Assembly: GCA_964483325.1 (NCBI GenBank)
Contig: CAZAAW010000001.1
Coordinates: forward strand, 186,001-250,000
DNA: 64,000 nucleotides
Source of the DNA: CAZAAW01 sp964483325
Lineage (GTDB): Bacteria > Pseudomonadota > Alphaproteobacteria > Rhizobiales > Kaistiaceae
Reading direction: 5' to 3'
Shown here: positions 40,954-50,990 of the stretch, one piece after another
Numbering within the stretch: the first letter of the stretch is position 1
Layout: each line of letters opens with the position of its first letter
The notes under the pieces: model-generated
What the model was told of the DNA's origin: nothing
Databases searched by the model: none
The model's input: the letters and a program-made list of their open reading frames with translations, nothing else
Position numbers and translations under genes: made by a program

Positions 40954-42040
40954 GCATCGGCGCCGGCCTTCTCCTCGATGCACTGCCGCATCCGGTTATC
41001 CTCGTCGACGATCGCGGCTACACGACCGAGGCCAACAGCGCCGCCGAGACCTTCTTCCATGCCTCGGCGGCGGTCCTGAAGAAGAGTCCGATCGCGCAAT
41101 TCGTGCCGTTCGGGAGCCCGCTGCTGGCGCTTGTCGACCAGGTCCAGGCGCGCGGCGCCGCGGTCAGCGAATATCGCGTCGATGTCGGCACGCCGCGCAA
41201 TGGCGGCGAGCGCATCGTCGACGTCTACGCCTCGCCCCTGGCGGAGCGGCCCGGCAGCGTCGTCCTGATGCTGCAGGAGCGGACGATGGCCGACAAGATC
41301 GACCGGCAGCTGACGCATCGCGGCGCAGCGCGCACGGTCACCGGCCTTGCCGCCATGCTGGCGCATGAGATCAAGAACCCGCTGTCGGGCATCCGCGGCG
41401 CCGCCCAGCTTCTGGAATCCTCGGTCGGCGACGAGGACCGGACGCTGACCCGGCTGATCTGCGACGAGGCGGATCGCATTGTGAAGCTCGTCGACCGCAT
41501 GGAGGTCTTCTCCGACGAGCGGCCGATCGAGCGCGAGCCGGTCAACATCCATCGCGTGCTGGAGCATGTGAAGCGGCTGGCGCAATCGGGCTTTGGCCGC
41601 GGCATTACCTTCCACGAGGAATACGATCCGTCGCTGCCGCCGGTCTTCGCCAATCGCGACCAGCTCATCCAGGTGTTCCTCAACCTCGTAAAGAATGCCG
41701 CCGAGGCCATCGGCGATGCCGGCGATGGGGAGATCCAGATGACCACCGCCTTCCGCCCGGGCATGCGCCTGTCAGTGCCGGGGAACCTCAACAAGGTGAC
41801 GCTGCCGCTGGAATTCTGTGTCCGCGACAATGGCGCCGGCGTCCCCCCGGACATCGCGACGCACCTCTTCGACCCCTTCGTCACCACCAAACCGAACGGG
41901 ACCGGCCTGGGTCTTGCATTGGTGGCGAAAATCATTGGCGACCATGGCGGCGTCATCGAATGCGAATCGCAGCCGCGGCGAACCACCTTCCGCGTATTGC
42001 TGCCGGCCTACGCCGGCACGCCCGATCTTGATGAGGATGA

Positions 42041-42044
<4 letters not shown>
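40950..42044 (+). CDS. ntrB: Nitrogen regulation sensor kinase NtrB
   Basis: NtrB phosphorylates or dephosphorylates NtrC according to the PII signal of nitrogen status. The 364-residue cytoplasmic protein has a PAS domain (about 10-110, LPHPVILVDDRGYTTEANSAA) and the phospho-accepting His139 in MLAHEIKNPLSGIRGAAQLL. The ATPase domain has the N box NLVKNAAEAIGD, DNGAGVPPD and the GTGLGLALV loop. It starts at GTG 40950 in a GTGA overlap with dusB and ends in a GTGA overlap with ntrC. Confidence 0.96.
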
Positions 42045-43486
<1,442 letters not shown>

Positions 43487-43508
43487 TCGCGAAAAAACGG
43501 CGCTTGTG

Positions 43509-43542
43509 AACATCAATGTGGCGCTTCCGCCACATTGATGTT
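43509..43542. terminator. Near-ideal hairpin between ntrC and ntrY
   Basis: Arms AACATCAATGTGGCG (43509-43523) and CGCCACATTGATGTT (43528-43542) pair perfectly over 15 bp around a CTTC tetraloop. It begins 22 nt after the ntrC stop. No T-run follows, so it may be a partial terminator, an mRNA processing/protection site or a dyad operator separating ntrBC from ntrYX. Confidence 0.6.
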
Positions 43543-43608
43543 GCAATCCGGTCTAACCTTTGCAGTTGTCGCCGGCCGGCGACCGACCTTCAGGGACCGG
43601 ACGCCCGC

Positions 43609-45903
43609 GTGACGACAGCCGCAGACAGCCAACTTCTTGCCCCGGCGCGCGATCAAGGCCACCGCAACGGCCTGACCGACATGGCCAGGTGGGTGCGCAT
43701 CGTCGGCTATGTCACGGTCGTCCTGGCGCTGACATCGGCGGCGGTTACCTTCCTCGTCCTGACCGGCCTGACGCCGCTCGATCCGACGCCGGACGTTGTC
43801 CAGTGGGCGCTCGGCATCAATGGCGTGCTGGTCGCCATCCTGGTCGGGATCATCGGCTGGGAGATCGTCCGGCTGATCCATGCCCGCCGGCGGGGCAGGG
43901 CAGGGGCGCGCCTGCATATCCGCTTCGTGATGCTGTTCTCCGGCGTCGCGGTAATGCCGGCGATCCTCGTCGCCGTCGTCGCGACGATCACGCTGAACCG
44001 CGGTCTCGACTACTGGTTCTCGACCCGCACGCAGGCGATCGTCGAGACGTCGGTGCAGGTGGCCGACGCCTATCTGCAGGAGCACGGCCGCACGATCAGC
44101 ACCGACCTCATGTCGATGAAGCCCGACATCGAACGGGCCCGTTCGCTGTTCGAGGAAGACCGGCCGCGCTTCCAGACCTTCTTCAACAACCTCGCGGCCT
44201 TTCATGGCCTGCCCGGCGTCTTCCTCGTCCGCCGCGACGGCACGGAGGTCGCGGCGGCGAAGGCCAATGCCGATCAGGTCTATCCGAGCGCCCCGGTGGC
44301 AGCGATCGGCGACGCTGCCGCCAGCGACGGCATGCCGGCGCTGATCGCGCCCGGCGCCACCAACCTCGTCGGTGGCATCATCAAGCTGGACGGTTTCGAC
44401 GACCTCTATCTCTACGGCATCCGCGAGATCGACCCGCAGGTCATCCGCTACCTGCAGATGACCACGGAGAACGCCGCCGAGTACCGCCGGCTGCAGGCGC
44501 AGCGGCTCAGCGTGCAGGTGGCGTTCGGCCTCCTTTATCTCGGCATTTCGCTTGTCGTGCTGCTGTCGGCCATCTGGCTCGGCCTTGCCTTCGCCAACCG
44601 CCTCGTGGCGCCGATCCGCGGCCTGATCAACGCCGCCGACCAGGTGGCGGGCGGCGACCTGATGGTGGAGGTGCCGGTGCACCGCTCCGACGGCGACATC
44701 GGCCTCCTGGGCAGCAGCTTCAACAAGATGACGTCGCAGCTGCGCGGCCAGCGCGAGGCGCTTGTCGATGCCAGCGAGCATATCGACAGCCGCCGGCGCT
44801 TCATCGAGGCGGTCCTGTCCGGCGTGACCGCCGGGGTCGTCGGCACCGACCGCGAGGGCGTGGTGACCGTCGTCAACCGCATGGCCCTGCGGCTCCTTAA
44901 CGTCACCAGCGAGACGGCGATCGGCGTGCCGGTGACCGACCTGGTGCCCGAGCTCGAGGCCGTCATCGAGGCGGCGCGGAGCGGCGACGGCCGGCCGGAA
45001 CATCGCGACCAGATCTCGCTGGCGCGCAGCGGCCGCGACCGCACCATCAATGTGCGCGTGACGACCGAGGGGACGACGGCCGACAACCACGGCTACGTCA
45101 TCACCCTCGATGACATCACCGATCTCGTCACGGCGCAGCGCAGCTCGGCCTGGGCCGATGTCGCCCGGCGCATCGCACATGAGATCAAGAATCCGCTGAC
45201 GCCGATCCAGCTGTCGGCTGAGCGGCTCAAGCGCAAGTTCGGCAAGGTCATCGCCGACGACAAGGAGGTGTTCGACCAGTGCACCGACACGATCATCCGA
45301 CAGGTCGGCGATATCGGGCGGATGGTCGATGAATTCTCATCCTTCGCGCGCATGCCGAAGCCGACAATGGCCGAGACGGATCTGCGCCAGCCGATCCGCG
45401 ACGCCGTCTTCCTGATGCAGGTCGGCTATCCGGATATCGATATCGCCGCGACGCTGCCCGACGAGCCGCTGGTGAGCCGCATCGACGAGCGGCTGATCTC
45501 GCAGGCCTTCACCAATCTGATCAAGAACGCCACCGAAGCTATTGCCGCGGTACCGCCCGACCTGCTGGGCAAGGGGCAGATCCGCCTCGACGCCCGCCAC
45601 GAGGCGGGCAGCATCGTCGTCGAGATCACCGACAACGGCATTGGCCTTCCCACGGAGAACCGCCAGCGCCTGCTGGAGCCCTACATGACGACGCGCGAAA
45701 AGGGCACCGGCCTCGGCCTCGCCATCGTGCGCAAGATCGTCGAGGAGCATGGCGGCCGCATCGAGCTTCTCGACGCACCCGCCGTTGCCCAGGGCGGCCG
45801 CGGTGCGCAGGTGCGTCTCGTCTTCCCGGCCGCCGCAACCGCGGCGCCATCGCAGCCCGAGGGGGGCCTTCCCACCAAGCAAACAGCGACGGAGCACAGC
45901 TGA
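43609..45903 (+). CDS. ntrY: Nitrogen regulation membrane sensor kinase NtrY
   Basis: NtrY is the membrane histidine kinase paired with NtrX, tied to nitrogen and redox control. The 764-residue protein has three N-terminal membrane helices, an extracytoplasmic segment and a fourth helix (about 305-330). It then has HAMP, PAS (RRFIEAVLSGVTAGVVGTDREG in part), the dimerisation domain with His524 (RRIAHEIKNPLTPIQLSAERL in part) and the ATPase domain (DNGIGLPTENR, GTGLGLAIV). I use GTG 43609. An in-frame ATG at 43516 lies inside the hairpin stem; ATG 43681 is a third option. Confidence 0.93.
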   Translation: MTTAADSQLLAPARDQGHRNGLTDMARWVRIVGYVTVVLALTSAAVTFLVLTGLTPLDPTPDVVQWALGINGVLVAILVGIIGWEIVRLIHARRRGRAGARLHIRFVMLFSGVAVMPAILVAVVATITLNRGLDYWFSTRTQAIVETSVQVADAYLQEHGRTISTDLMSMKPDIERARSLFEEDRPRFQTFFNNLAAFHGLPGVFLVRRDGTEVAAAKANADQVYPSAPVAAIGDAAASDGMPALIAPGATNLVGGIIKLDGFDDLYLYGIREIDPQVIRYLQMTTENAAEYRRLQAQRLSVQVAFGLLYLGISLVVLLSAIWLGLAFANRLVAPIRGLINAADQVAGGDLMVEVPVHRSDGDIGLLGSSFNKMTSQLRGQREALVDASEHIDSRRRFIEAVLSGVTAGVVGTDREGVVTVVNRMALRLLNVTSETAIGVPVTDLVPELEAVIEAARSGDGRPEHRDQISLARSGRDRTINVRVTTEGTTADNHGYVITLDDITDLVTAQRSSAWADVARRIAHEIKNPLTPIQLSAERLKRKFGKVIADDKEVFDQCTDTIIRQVGDIGRMVDEFSSFARMPKPTMAETDLRQPIRDAVFLMQVGYPDIDIAATLPDEPLVSRIDERLISQAFTNLIKNATEAIAAVPPDLLGKGQIRLDARHEAGSIVVEITDNGIGLPTENRQRLLEPYMTTREKGTGLGLAIVRKIVEEHGGRIELLDAPAVAQGGRGAQVRLVFPAAATAAPSQPEGGLPTKQTATEHS

Positions 45904-45904
45904 C

Positions 45905-47272
45905 ATGACGTCAGACGTTCTCATCGTCGACGACGAAACCGACATCCGTGATCTCGTCGCCGGCATTCTCAGCGACGAAGGGCACGGAACGCGCACGGCG
46001 GCCGATGCCGACGCGGCCCTGGCGGAGATCAATCTGCGCCGGCCAACCCTGATCTTCCTCGACATCTGGCTGCAGGGCAGCCGCATGGACGGCCTGTCGC
46101 TGCTCGACCAGATCAGGCGCGACTGGCCGGATGTGCCGATCGTGATGATCTCCGGCCATGGCAATATCGAAACCGCCGTGTCGGCGATCAAACGCGGCGC
46201 CTATGATTACATCGAGAAGCCGTTCAAGGCCGACCGGCTCGTCCTTGTCGCCGAGCGGGCGCTGGAGGCCTACAAGCTGCGCCGCGAGGTCCGCGAGCTC
46301 AAGCAGCGCACCGGCGACGCCTTCCGTCTGGTCGGCGGCTCGTCGTCGATGAACCAGCTGCGCCAGCTGATCGACCGTATCGCCCCGACCAACAGCCGCA
46401 TCATGATCTCCGGCCCGTCGGGTTCGGGCAAGGAGCTGGTGGCCCGGACAATCCACGAGCAATCGAGCCGCAGCGCCGGGCCGTTCGTCGTGCTCAACGC
46501 CGCTGCCATCACGCCGGACCGCATGGAACTGGAGCTGTTCGGCACCGAGGTGAACGGCGGCTCGGCGCGCAAAGTCGGCGCGCTGGAGGAGGCGCATGGC
46601 GGCACGCTCTATCTCGACGAAGTCGCCGACATGCCGCGGGAGACGCAGAACAAGATCCTGCGCGTCCTGGTCGACCAGACCTTCCAGCGGGTCGGCGGAT
46701 CGGCGCGGCTCAATGTCGATGTGCGCATCATCTCCTCGACCGGGCGCGACCTCGAGCGCGAGATCGCCGAAGGCTCGTTCCGCGAGGACCTCTTCCACCG
46801 CTTGTCGGTTGTGCCGCTGCGCGTTCCGGCACTGGCCGAGCGCCGCGACGACATCCCGTTGCTGGCGGCGCATTTCGTCGAGCAGATCTCGCGGCAGAGC
46901 GGACTGCCGCCGCGGCAGATCGGCGACGACGCCATGGCTGTCCTGCAGGCCCATGACTGGCCGGGCAACATCCGCCAGCTACGCAACAATATCGAGCGCC
47001 TGCTGATCCTGGCGCGTGGCGACGCCAACCAGACGATCACCGCCGACCTGCTGCCGCCGGAGATCGGCGAGATGCTGCCGGCGACGCCGGGCCGGGCAGG
47101 GGGCGAGCACCTGATGTCGCTGCCGCTGCGCGAGGCACGGGAGATCTTCGAGCGCGAATATCTCGCCGCCCAGGTCAGCCGCTTCGGCAACAACATCTCG
47201 CGGACGGCGGAATTCGTCGGCATGGAGCGCTCGGCCCTGCACCGGAAGCTGAAGTCCCTCGGCGTCAGCTAG
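45905..47272 (+). CDS. ntrX: Nitrogen regulation response regulator NtrX
   Basis: NtrX is the partner regulator of NtrY. The 455-residue protein has a receiver domain with Asp53 (LIFLDIWLQGSRMDG), an AAA+-like domain with Walker A GPSGSGKE and GGTLYLDEVADMP, and a Fis-type helix-turn-helix (GNNISRTAEFVGMERSALHRKL). At the place of the GAFTGA loop it has ELFGTEVNGGSARKVGALEE, so it probably does not contact sigma-54 and works as a different kind of regulator, as reported for alphaproteobacterial NtrX. It starts 1 nt after the ntrY stop. In many relatives trkA follows; here dat does. Confidence 0.95.
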   Translation: MTSDVLIVDDETDIRDLVAGILSDEGHGTRTAADADAALAEINLRRPTLIFLDIWLQGSRMDGLSLLDQIRRDWPDVPIVMISGHGNIETAVSAIKRGAYDYIEKPFKADRLVLVAERALEAYKLRREVRELKQRTGDAFRLVGGSSSMNQLRQLIDRIAPTNSRIMISGPSGSGKELVARTIHEQSSRSAGPFVVLNAAAITPDRMELELFGTEVNGGSARKVGALEEAHGGTLYLDEVADMPRETQNKILRVLVDQTFQRVGGSARLNVDVRIISSTGRDLEREIAEGSFREDLFHRLSVVPLRVPALAERRDDIPLLAAHFVEQISRQSGLPPRQIGDDAMAVLQAHDWPGNIRQLRNNIERLLILARGDANQTITADLLPPEIGEMLPATPGRAGGEHLMSLPLREAREIFEREYLAAQVSRFGNNISRTAEFVGMERSALHRKLKSLGVS

Positions 47273-47296
47273 GTCCCCCCGACGAGCCATCGCCCC

Positions 47297-48196
47297 ATGT
47301 CCCGCATCGCCTATGTGAACGGCCGCTACCAGCCGCTGTCGGAGCCTGCCGTGCCGGCCGAGGACCGCGGGCTCCAGTTCGCCGACGGCGTCTATGAGGT
47401 CTACGAGGTGCGCGGCGGGCGGATCATCGACGAGGAACGCCATGCCCGGCGGCTGGCGCGGTCGCTGGGTGAGCTGCGCATCCGGCCGCCGATGAGCGAT
47501 GTCGCGCTCGGCGTCGTGCTGCGCGAGGTGCTGCGCCGCAACCGGGTCGTCCACGGCACCGTCTATCTGCAGGTCAATCGCGGCGTGGCGCCGCGCAACC
47601 ACCCTTTCCCGGCGGGCGCCGTGCGGCCGAGCATGATCGTCACGGCGCGCCCGGTCGATGAGGCGGAGCAGGAACAGCGGGCGGAGGAGGGGGTTGCCGT
47701 TATCACCCTGCCGGAAAGCCGCTGGGCGCGCGTCGACATCAAGTCGGTATCGCTGCTCCCGAATGTGCTCGCCAAGCAGGCGGCACGCGAGGCCGGTGCC
47801 TGGGAAGCCTGGTTCGTCGACAGCAACGGCAAGGTAACCGAGGGCGCTTCCAGCAACGCCTGGATCGTCACCGCCGAGGGCGAACTGGTGACGACGGCGC
47901 TCAGCAAAGCCATCCTTCCCGGCATCACTCGCAGCGTCGTGCTGGAGCTTGCGGCAAGGCTCGGTCAGCGCCTCGTCGAGCGGTCCTTTTCTGTTGCCGA
48001 GGCGCGGGCCGCGTCGGAGGCCTTCATGACCTCGGCGACGTCGCTGGTGACGCCGATCGTCCGGATCGACGGTCAGCCGATTGGCGACGGCCGCCCCGGA
48101 AAGACGGCTGCCGGCCTTCGTCAGGCTCTGCGGCAGCGCGCCGCCGCGGCACCGCAATTCGCGGCTGCCGTGGCGTCATCGGCCGGGATGTTATAG
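47297..48196 (+). CDS. dat: D-amino-acid aminotransferase (class IV PLP enzyme)
   Basis: The 299-residue fold-type IV aminotransferase has the PLP lysine at about Lys149 (VDIKSVSLLPNVLAK), QFADGVYEVYEVRGG, VTEGASSNAWIV and the phosphate-binding ATSLVTPIVRIDG. The pattern fits D-alanine/D-amino-acid transaminase, which makes D-glutamate or D-alanine for peptidoglycan. Branched-chain aminotransferase and aminodeoxychorismate lyase are close relatives, but the GVYE and KSVSLL motifs favour Dat. It starts 24 nt after ntrX. Confidence 0.9.
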   Translation: MSRIAYVNGRYQPLSEPAVPAEDRGLQFADGVYEVYEVRGGRIIDEERHARRLARSLGELRIRPPMSDVALGVVLREVLRRNRVVHGTVYLQVNRGVAPRNHPFPAGAVRPSMIVTARPVDEAEQEQRAEEGVAVITLPESRWARVDIKSVSLLPNVLAKQAAREAGAWEAWFVDSNGKVTEGASSNAWIVTAEGELVTTALSKAILPGITRSVVLELAARLGQRLVERSFSVAEARAASEAFMTSATSLVTPIVRIDGQPIGDGRPGKTAAGLRQALRQRAAAAPQFAAAVASSAGML

Positions 48197-48328
48197 GAAT
48201 TCTCCGTTACAGCTCTCGACAACACCCTGCTCGACGGCCATCCCAAGAGTGCTCTCAGCAGATATGCAATAAACTTCTCTCCGGGGCCAATATCCCCCAC
48301 AAAGCGTGGACCAAAAGAGCAAAACAAC

Positions 48329-48583
48329 ATGGCAGACCGCACGCAAAATCTGCAGGACACTTTTCTAAATTACGTAAGGAAGAACAAGACACCGCTGACC
48401 GTGTTTCTGGTTAATGGCGTTAAACTTCAGGGTGTTGTAACCTGGTTTGACAATTTTTGCGTTCTTTTGCGGCGCGATGGTCACTCGCAGCTGGTTTACA
48501 AGCACGCCATTTCCACTGTCATGCCGGGAACGCCGCTGCAGCTGTTCGAGCCCGATGAGGGCAACGAGAAATCGGCGGATTGA
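48329..48583 (+). CDS. hfq: RNA chaperone Hfq
   Basis: Hfq is a hexameric Sm-like protein that pairs small RNAs with mRNAs. The 84-residue product has Sm1 (LQDTFLNYVRKNKTPLTVFL, NGVKLQGVVTWFDNFCVLL) and Sm2 (LVYKHAISTVMP) with the proximal-face YKHAIS motif, and a short acidic tail. The first half of the gene is markedly AT-richer than its surroundings (52 of 120 bases G or C at 48361-48480). The preceding 132-nt gap is also AT-richer and probably carries the promoter. The stop overlaps the hflX start as TTGA. Confidence 0.98.
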   Translation: MADRTQNLQDTFLNYVRKNKTPLTVFLVNGVKLQGVVTWFDNFCVLLRRDGHSQLVYKHAISTVMPGTPLQLFEPDEGNEKSAD

Positions 48584-49953
48584 CCGACAAGCGCTCGGGA
48601 ACGGAAACCGCCGCAAGCCCGCAGCGGACCATGGTTCTGGTGCCGGTGCCGCCGCGCCGGCCCCAGGCTGACGGCAGCGAGCCGACCCGCGACACGTCGG
48701 GCCGGCTGGCCGAAGCCTTCGGTCTTGCCCGCGCCATCGACCTCGACGTGCGTCAGAGCATCGCCGTGCCGCTTGCCAGCTACCGGCCGGCAACGCTTCT
48801 CGGCCAGGGCAAGGTCGAGGAGATCGCCGGCCAGGTGGCTGCGGACGATATCGGCCTGGTGGTCGTCGACCATGCCCTCACGCCCGTCCAGCAGCGCAAT
48901 CTGGAGCGCGCCTGGAAGACCAAGGTCATCGACCGCACGGGGTTGATCCTGGAGATTTTCGGCGAGCGCGCCAATACGCGGGAAGGGCGCCTGCAGGTCG
49001 AACTGGCGCATCTCAACTACCAGAAGAGCCGCCTGGTCCGATCCTGGACGCACCTTGAGCGCCAGCGCGGCGGCTTCGGCTTTCTCGGCGGCCCGGGTGA
49101 GACCCAGATCGAGGCGGACCGACGTCTGATCCAGGAGCGCATCTCGCGCATCGAACGCGAGCTGGAAGGCGTCGTGCGCACCCGGCGCCTGCAGCGCGAG
49201 AACCGCAAGCGCGTGCCGCATCCGATCGTCGCCCTTGTCGGCTACACCAATGCCGGCAAGTCGACACTGTTCAATACGCTGACCACGGCGAAGGCGAGGG
49301 CGGAGGACCTTCTCTTCGCGACGCTCGATCCGACGCTGCGCCGGCTGGTCCTGCCGCACGGCGTCGAGGTCATCCTCTCCGACACGGTCGGCTTCGTCTC
49401 CGACCTGCCGACGCATCTTGTGGCGGCCTTCCGCGCCACGCTCGAGGAGGTGGTCGAGGCGGACCTGATCCTGCATGTGCGCGACATCGCCCACCCGGAA
49501 ACCGAGGCCCAGGCTGCCGATGTGACGGACGTGCTCGGCCAGCTCGGCATCGATGCGCGGTCGCCCGATCGCATCATCGAGATCTGGAACAAGATCGACC
49601 TGCTGCCAAAGGACGGACACCCGGCGCAGCCTTCGGCAAGCGACGGGCGCACACGGCCGACCATCGTGCCGATTTCGGCGCTGACGGGAGAGGGGATACC
49701 CGACCTGCTCGCTGCCATCGAGGCGCTGCTGCTGGCGCCGCGCAATGTCTATCGCCTCAGCCTGTCCGGCGAGAGCACGGCGCGGCTCCATGAGATCTAT
49801 CGGCTGGGGGAAATCCTGGAGCGCCGCGACGAGGAGGACGGCGCCGTCCACATGGTCGTGCGCGTCGGCAGCCGGTCGGACGCAGTGTTCCGGCGGGCCT
49901 TTCCCGATGCCGTGCTTGAGGCAAAGGGCGCCCGGCCGGCGGCCGGAGGCTAG
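48580..49953 (+). CDS. hflX: GTPase HflX
   Basis: HflX is a ribosome-associated GTPase that splits stalled 70S ribosomes, mostly under stress. The 457-residue protein has the N-terminal nucleotide-binding domain (LLGQGKVEEIAGQV, DRTGLILEIFGERANTREG), a helical linker (GGPGETQIEADRRLI) and the G domain with G1 GYTNAGKST, G3 DTVGF and G4 NKID. It starts at TTG 48580, overlapping the hfq stop, so hfq and hflX are translationally coupled. It ends on CTAG shared with mazG. Confidence 0.96.
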   Translation: MTDKRSGTETAASPQRTMVLVPVPPRRPQADGSEPTRDTSGRLAEAFGLARAIDLDVRQSIAVPLASYRPATLLGQGKVEEIAGQVAADDIGLVVVDHALTPVQQRNLERAWKTKVIDRTGLILEIFGERANTREGRLQVELAHLNYQKSRLVRSWTHLERQRGGFGFLGGPGETQIEADRRLIQERISRIERELEGVVRTRRLQRENRKRVPHPIVALVGYTNAGKSTLFNTLTTAKARAEDLLFATLDPTLRRLVLPHGVEVILSDTVGFVSDLPTHLVAAFRATLEEVVEADLILHVRDIAHPETEAQAADVTDVLGQLGIDARSPDRIIEIWNKIDLLPKDGHPAQPSASDGRTRPTIVPISALTGEGIPDLLAAIEALLLAPRNVYRLSLSGESTARLHEIYRLGEILERRDEEDGAVHMVVRVGSRSDAVFRRAFPDAVLEAKGARPAAGG

Positions 49954-50765
49954 GCTTCGGCCGGCCCTTCGAGGCGCTTCGCCTCCTGCCACAGCGCCTC
50001 CATTTCCTCCAGGCTGGCGTCGGCCGGCGTGCGCTGCCGGGCCGCCAGCCCGCTCTCGATGAAGCGGAAGCGGCGCTGGAACTTGGCGTTGGCGCCGCGC
50101 AGCGCCCGGTCGGGATCGATGTCGAGATGCCGGGCGAGATTGGCCGCGGCGAAGAGAAGGTCGCCGAGCTCATCCTCGATGCGCGCCGGAGAGCGGGCAG
50201 GCGCTTCGACCTCGGCCGCCAGCTCTTCGATTTCCTCGCGCAGCTTGGCGATGACGGCGAGGGGATCGTTCCAGTCGAAGCCGACGGTGCCCGCCCGGCG
50301 CTGCAGCTTGACCGCCCGCGCCAGTCCGGGCAGCGCCACGGCGACGTCATCGAGGAGGCTGGCCGCCGGAGCCTTGCCCTTTGCCGCCCGCTCCGCGTCC
50401 TTCATCCGCTCCCAGGCGCCGTCCGGCAGGCCCGCCGCCCGCGCCGCCTCGTCGCCGAAGACATGCGGATGGCGGCGGATCATCTTGGCGGTTATCGCTT
50501 CCACGACATCGCCGAAGCCGAAGGCGCCGGCTTCCTCGGCGAGCCGCGCGTGATACGCCACTTGCAGCAGCAGATCGCCCAGTTCGTCGCGCAGCTCCGC
50601 GAGATCGCCGCGCGCTATCGCGTCGGCGACCTCGTAGGCTTCCTCGATGGTGTAGGTCGCAATCGACGCGAATGTCTGCTCCTTGTCCCACGGGCAGCCG
50701 GACACCGGATCACGAAGGGCTGCCATGATTTCGATAAGCCGCTCGATATCGCGGGATGGCTGCAC
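49950..50765 (-). CDS. mazG: Nucleoside triphosphate pyrophosphohydrolase MazG
   Basis: MazG hydrolyses non-canonical and excess nucleoside triphosphates to monophosphates. The 271-residue product has two tandem MazG folds, each with an acidic helix pair: TIEEAYEVADAI with RDELGDLLLQV (about 40-70), and EEIEELAAEVEA with EDELGDLLFAAANLAR (about 175-210). The opening LRDPVSGCPWDKEQTFASI is diagnostic. The start is GTG 50765. Convergent with hflX on a shared CTAG. Confidence 0.96.
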   Translation of the reverse strand: MQPSRDIERLIEIMAALRDPVSGCPWDKEQTFASIATYTIEEAYEVADAIARGDLAELRDELGDLLLQVAYHARLAEEAGAFGFGDVVEAITAKMIRRHPHVFGDEAARAAGLPDGAWERMKDAERAAKGKAPAASLLDDVAVALPGLARAVKLQRRAGTVGFDWNDPLAVIAKLREEIEELAAEVEAPARSPARIEDELGDLLFAAANLARHLDIDPDRALRGANAKFQRRFRFIESGLAARQRTPADASLEEMEALWQEAKRLEGPAEA

Positions 50766-50990
50766 GGTGACCTCCGGAAACGTCGTTCGCAGGTGACGGC
50801 CGGCACGAGGATCGGGCCATCATGGCTGCAGGGTAGCACGCGAAAAGGGGCGGCAGATGCGCTGCTGCGATGACATCACGCGCCTGATGCGTGATTCGCA
50901 TAAGGTATATTATGGAACTAACGGATATGAGGCACGGTGCGGTACCTGGCAGCAATTACGCTGCACCTACAACGAGATGCAGGAACAGGC
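50766..50990. other. AT-richer intergenic region upstream of mazG with an inverted repeat
   Basis: This 225-nt gap lies between mazG and the 3' end of the metallo-hydrolase gene. It holds the inverted repeat ATCACGC (50875-50881) / GCGTGAT (50889-50895) followed by an AT-rich stretch containing GTATATTATGG, a likely place for the mazG promoter on the minus strand. No gene is evident. Confidence 0.5.

Noticed and set aside
41560..41720. Possible kinase inactivation or frameshift in ntrB
   Set aside because: H, N, G1 and G2 boxes are all intact in one frame.
43516..43608. ATG at 43516 as the start of ntrY
   Set aside because: The codon is inside the left arm of the perfect hairpin, has no ribosome binding site, and the 31 extra residues look random. 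GTG 43609 is preferred.
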